From Galbula dea (Eukaryota > Chordata > Aves > Piciformes > Galbulidae), in NCBI GenBank assembly GCA_013399015.1, contig VWZX01010527.1, forward strand, positions 992,001 through 1,056,000: a stretch of 64,000 nucleotides of DNA, given 5' to 3'. Under the pieces are notes generated by a model, which saw only the letters and a list, made by a program, of their open reading frames with translations, was not told the origin of the DNA and made no database searches. This document shows, piece by piece, positions 59,801 through 64,000 of this stretch. Within the stretch, counting starts at the first letter, position 1. Every line of letters starts with the position of its first letter. A program made the position numbers and the translations under genes.

Positions 59801-62800
59801 GTTTCCTTTCCTTTTTTCATTTGTCCCAGAAAGGCAAGCTCCCAGGGAAGGAATTTAATCACTATCTTCTCTTATTTAAAAGCATGTCTGAGAAGAAACT
59901 CCCAAGAGGATGACAAGACTGCTATCCTATCCTGCTGTGAGCACTGGGAATGGATTCCCTTTAATCCTCAATCCTGCTACTCCACAATATATTCTACACC
60001 CAGCGCAGAGATGACTGTGAATGTGAAGCTCTCCCTCCTTGCACATTTGCCAGCTCAAAACTTACCTTTATTTCAGCTCCAAAATCAGACACTCTCCATG
60101 TCTTTTCCCCCCACAAAAAGGTGTTAACTAAGCAGAATTCAACTTGATTCCAGCAAAATCTGACTCAATACATATCCTCTACCTTTCCCCTCCACCACAC
60201 AGAGCTGGGTCCAGGGTGCAAGCTGCTGCCTACTTCCTAGCTGGGCCCAGTCACTAGATCCTGGCTAGCCCAGAAGCATACAAATTTGGGCACCACCAGA
60301 GTCTATTGGACATTGGTGATCTTCATGCAAAGACCTATGGGACCAGCTCTTGGTTCAGGTGAGATAGCAATGGTGGGAGAGTAATAATCAAAGCAGGAGT
60401 AGGCAAGAAACAGGCATGCACCATTTCTGAGAAATAACAAGGTACTTTATCCCTCATCCATTTACTATTCTATTTAAAAGGTCTTCAATATGTCTTATCT
60501 GCTAGGACCCTTCTCTTTTGCACTAGAACCTGTGCTGACCTACTGGGTCCTTCCCATTGCCCACACTACTTCCCATAAAGTAATTTTTATTCCCATAAAA
60601 GTTACTCTGAAATTTCTGAAGGTTGTTCTGCTGGTGCAGGGAGCTGAGGAGAGAGCCCAGAGATGGCAAAATACCACAGTATTCTCCCTTACTCTGCCTT
60701 ATGTGCACTGCACATCTTACAAATTCCCTGGGGCAAGAGATGCAACTTCTTATTTGTACAGAATGTAACACAACATGGCCCAGTTGTTCCTGACTTATTC
60801 AGCAACATAAATATTAAGTAGTAATGCTATGGCCTTTTGTTGATAACACCACTAGGGTGATGGGGATTTTGGCACAGGATAAGCAACGTGTCCTGGAAAT
60901 TTTCATTATACTCCTGATACTTCAATCACTTTGCAAATGGCCAGCTGAAGAAATCTGATCATATTGAAGATTTGGACACTTCCCAAATTGACTGAGTATC
61001 CTCCCTATACCACACATAACTTATACACTCATGTGCCATTCTGGCTGGTTTACAGCCACCACTAGAACAGTTCAAAAGTGAGCTTAAGGCCATCAGCAGG
61101 GACTTAGTTGTGTTATCAAAGCCATCTCCTAAGTCAATGCTGCTGGGTAAAATCTGACCAGGCAGAAGCTTTATGGTGTTGAGAACAACAGAGACTAGAG
61201 AATGAGAGTCCAGCCTGGTTAGGAAATGATGCTACTGTGCAAAGGGTAATAACAAAGCTACTCCCATAGGTAGAACAAAGACATCTAAATTTTCTGCCAG
61301 CTTGACATGTATGTCAGGTCCTATACACCAAGAAAGGCAGTTTTATGCAGCTGTTCAAGAAAGAACTCCTGGAGAGGAACAGTGTAGTGAGGTTAGCAGG
61401 AGGTTTTACCTGAATTAATTAGCTAAGACAGCTTTGGACAAGCAATGACCTTCTCAATTATTCTTCAAGATACTCATATCCCATCATTGTCTACACAGAG
61501 ACATGAGGAAAAAGTATGAGTGCAGAGGTTCACAAGACCTACCATGCCATAAATCACATCCTTTCTGTCATATTGGATTATTGCAATTTTGGAAGTGTTG
61601 GCCAGCAGGCTCCCAAAACAGGTGACTTCGTGGGAGAAGGTGATGGAGGTGGAGCAGATAAGTGGTGGATATAGGTTGCTGCAGGCCTAAGGATAATGGA
61701 GAGGATACAGTAAGTTCAGAAGATTTAGAGATTCGGCCTGATATCCCAAACTCATCTGACCTTGCTAATCTTCTGCATTTCCTCTATCACTTATGATAAA
61801 GGAGATCATGAATTAGATGGAATAGTTTCACACACTTTTCAGTAGCAAAAGGTACTGTAATTTACGAAGTCTTTTCTTTCCAGTGGAACAGTGAGCAGCA
61901 AGACTGTGGGGCTTTGACAGGTTCCATATAACATTAAAGCAAACAGTGAGATAATAGAAATCACATTTAACTGCCAATGAAGAAGAGAAAAGCCCAGCAG
62001 TTCTCATCTCAGCTTTATTGGTCCCTGCACAATGCTGTTAGCTTTTACTGTTGTTACCAATGTCCATTCCCATAATTTGTGCTGCATTGCTTATCACCTG
62101 AATGAGAACATGAGAGGAATCTAGTTGCATCTGAGGCACAGAAATGAAAGCAATTGGAGAGAGAGACCACCACTGTGTGCAAGACCTTACTGCCTATTAG
62201 AGATGGAGAAAAATCCAGTGATACTTTCACATGGCAAGCAGGGTCCCCTGTACTTGACTTGAGTATAAGCCTAATCTGTTCACGTGCTCTCCTTTCAGTG
62301 AACAGCAAAACTCTATTAATACTTTCCACAAAGGCACTCCAAATACTCACAGACCAAATATCTGGCCTGTCAAGAAAACCATCAAGTTATATCCCAATAC
62401 ACTGTTCAGGTAAGAAGTCTTTAAGGTCCTGCCTTCAGCATGCACTAGGATATACTTCAAGAGTCCTCCAGTGAGCACCAAATGAGCCACCTCAAAGCCA
62501 GAAGCCTCAGCTGTGCTAAATATCCTACTGAGAAATGGGGCTTGTTAGTTTGGGCACAGCACCACACTAACATGCCCTTTGATGCCAGGTGGATCCCAGA
62601 AGTGGTCTAGCTGTTCAGGCTGTGCTGTTCTGGTCAAAGGTAAAGGTAAATAGGACAGGCAATAAAAAAGGAGCAAATACATCTGAAAGTCAAAGATGGC
62701 AGAAGCTACTGCAGGGTCATAAGTACCACTAGAATAAATTTTGAGCCCTCACATAACAAAACCAATCAAACCCACCTCATCAGTGATCAGCAGGATATTT

Positions 62801-62809
62801 GGAATAAAG
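56813..62809. other. Non-coding unique sequence, no gene seen
   Basis: No gene is recognised. The longest frame (135 codons, 59176-59583, plus) has no domain I know and no conserved-looking start context. AT-rich motif-dense stretches occur at about 57410-57610. No CR1 or LTR sequence is evident here. Confidence 0.5.
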
Positions 62810-62862
62810 ACTATCCTCCCCATCTAAGACAGGGATAATATCTCCCCACAAGGCCCCTTTTA
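62810..62862 (+). repeat. Possible MIR-type SINE 3' scrap
   Basis: CCTCCCCATCTAAGACAGGG followed by ATAATATCTCCCCACAAGG resembles the MIR 3' core (TTCCCCATCTGTAAAATGGGG, ATAATAATACCTACCTCACAGG). It is short but co-linear. Confidence 0.4.
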
Positions 62863-64000
62863 ACCTCTACAGCAACTGGCTTAGTTCAAACACTAATCTT
62901 GCTGATGGTCTCCTGACGAGCCCCAGCTGATGGAATCATTTCCATTTAGATGCCAAAGCAGCAAAGCATCTATGAGCTTCATAATCTTGATCATCTTCAT
63001 CCCAGGGAGCCAGAGACAATTGTTTCCATTCAAGCAAGAAAAACACTTGAAACTCCAACATGGGGAAAAACACTTAACTTTTTATACTGCTAGTCAATGT
63101 CCAATGGCAGCTGTCATGTTTCACACACAGTTTTTAGAAAGGATAGGTTGAAAGTTACTTTTTTAGTGTAGGAACAACTGGAAGTGCAAAAGCACTGAAC
63201 AAAGAAATCTTTCATTTCATTCATACAGAACATAGCAGGAAAACCAAAGAGTGTTAACAGGGTGCACTTAAGAGCCCTGGTCATCCCAAGAAGCTCCAAT
63301 AACCTCCCACAGCATGGAAGCCTTCCTTCATTCCTACCTGTCCTGAAGCCACATGGCTCACTAAAAATCTCTAACATACAAGTAAGAACTAGAGAAACTA
63401 CATGACCAGCCCTGAAAAGTGCAGCCTGGGGCCAGGATTTGAACCCCACTCATTGCTCCTTCTCCATGGGATCCTCCTATCTGCTTGGCTCTCCTTTACT
63501 CACAGATGCTACAGCCCAACTAGTTCTGCTGGGGTTTGAGACCTGATGCCCCACAACAACATTTGGCTCAAGGATTCAGTTTTCTGGATTAGCAGAGAGC
63601 CCACTCTGAGCCATCATACACACCACACAGTAGAGACCTGGAGTGGCATCATGAGATATTTTTCCAGACATAGTTGTCAGACAAAACCTTAGATGCCTAA
63701 AGAGTCAATCTGTACAGCACCCACATGTGTATTTTTGATATCTAATGAAAGGTCAGACTTGGAAGGAGGCAGAGCTGTCTCAGCTCTTATTAGTATTCAA
63801 GGCTTTGAAAAATCAAGTGAAAGTTGCAGGAGTGCTTGAGTGAATGATTTCTGTCTCTAAGTTTATGCTCTTGGGTACTTAGTTTTAGAACTGGCAGTAG
63901 TGTTGGATGCACCAGCATGAAGCAGCTTTGGAATATCTCAGCATCTTCTTATTCTACCCCTACAGCTGGGCTACCATGCAACATCATTTAACACCGTGCC
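62863..64000. other. Non-coding unique sequence to window end
   Basis: A 111-codon minus-strand frame (63114-63449) has no recognised domain. A tRNA-type B-box at about 63434-63446 is annotated separately. No other repeat is identified. Confidence 0.5.
63405..63500 (-). repeat. tRNA-like B-box, possible SINE relic
   Basis: The minus strand carries GTGGGGTTCAAATCCTGG, which contains a perfect polymerase III B-box (GGTTCAAATCC). The adjoining bases do not form a good T-stem. I find no acceptor stem or A-box at the right distance, so this is not an intact tRNA gene. A decayed tRNA pseudogene, a MIR relic or chance are all possible. Confidence 0.25.

Noticed and set aside
61755..61815. Possible MIR relic (CTGACCTTGC ... 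ATTTCCTCTATCAC)
   Set aside because: Only scattered matches without a continuous core. Weaker than the relics that were listed.
1..64000. CRISPR array, operon, phage or integron structure
   Set aside because: No regularly spaced direct repeats, no dense coding, and no ribosome-binding-site-led gene runs. The repeats present are vertebrate retroelements.

Overview
This is a stretch of vertebrate nuclear DNA, almost certainly from a bird. The diagnostic evidence is repeats. There are several 5'-truncated CR1 LINE 3' ends, one with the terminal ATTCTATG octamer repeat. There is a roughly 1.1 kb TG...CA LTR that I recognise from memory as a common avian endogenous-retrovirus LTR. There are also decayed MIR-like SINE pieces of the amniote type. 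The sequence is AT-leaning and CpG-poor, has no operon-like gene packing, and contains no long open frame. These points exclude a bacterial, phage or plasmid origin.

I support no protein-coding gene, rRNA gene or intact tRNA gene. The longest open frame is 154 codons (55268-55732, minus strand). It lies antisense to an old CR1 copy and is explained by that copy. The other short open frames have no recognisable domain, overlap on both strands, and are about as long as chance gives in 64 kb. The window is best read as an intergenic or intronic gene-desert segment. A gene with very small exons, or a lncRNA, could not be excluded by eye.

Layout: 1-20.1 kb is mostly unique sequence with two AT-rich candidate conserved elements (about 4.9-5.3 and 7.4-7.7 kb), a TATA-plus-splice-donor arrangement near 8.4-8.5 kb, a 31-bp tandem duplication near 8.9 kb, a 25-A homopolymer ending in the only N (14840), and a minus-strand MIR relic (18.3 kb). 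20.1-25.6 kb holds a CR1 scrap, an AT-rich candidate element, a MIR relic and the apparently solo LTR (24509-25615). 25.6-49.2 kb is mostly unique, with a CR1 tail at 34.1 kb, MIR relics at 39.2 and 45.6 kb and candidate conserved elements at 38.6, 42.1 and 48.3 kb. 49.2-56.8 kb is the repeat-rich part: a doubly truncated CR1 at 49.3 kb, a CR1 with an internal deletion at 53.4 kb, and an apparent nested pair at 55.3-56.7 kb (a younger CR1 inside an older one). 56.8-64 kb is again mostly unique, with a MIR relic and a tRNA-like B-box.

The main points worth checking are the nested CR1, the LTR and its internal repeat, several near-perfect palindromes, and the homeodomain-site-rich AT blocks that look like distal regulatory elements. 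All repeat identities rest on remembered family consensus patterns. No alignment was run. I found no convincing evidence of a previously undescribed biological system.
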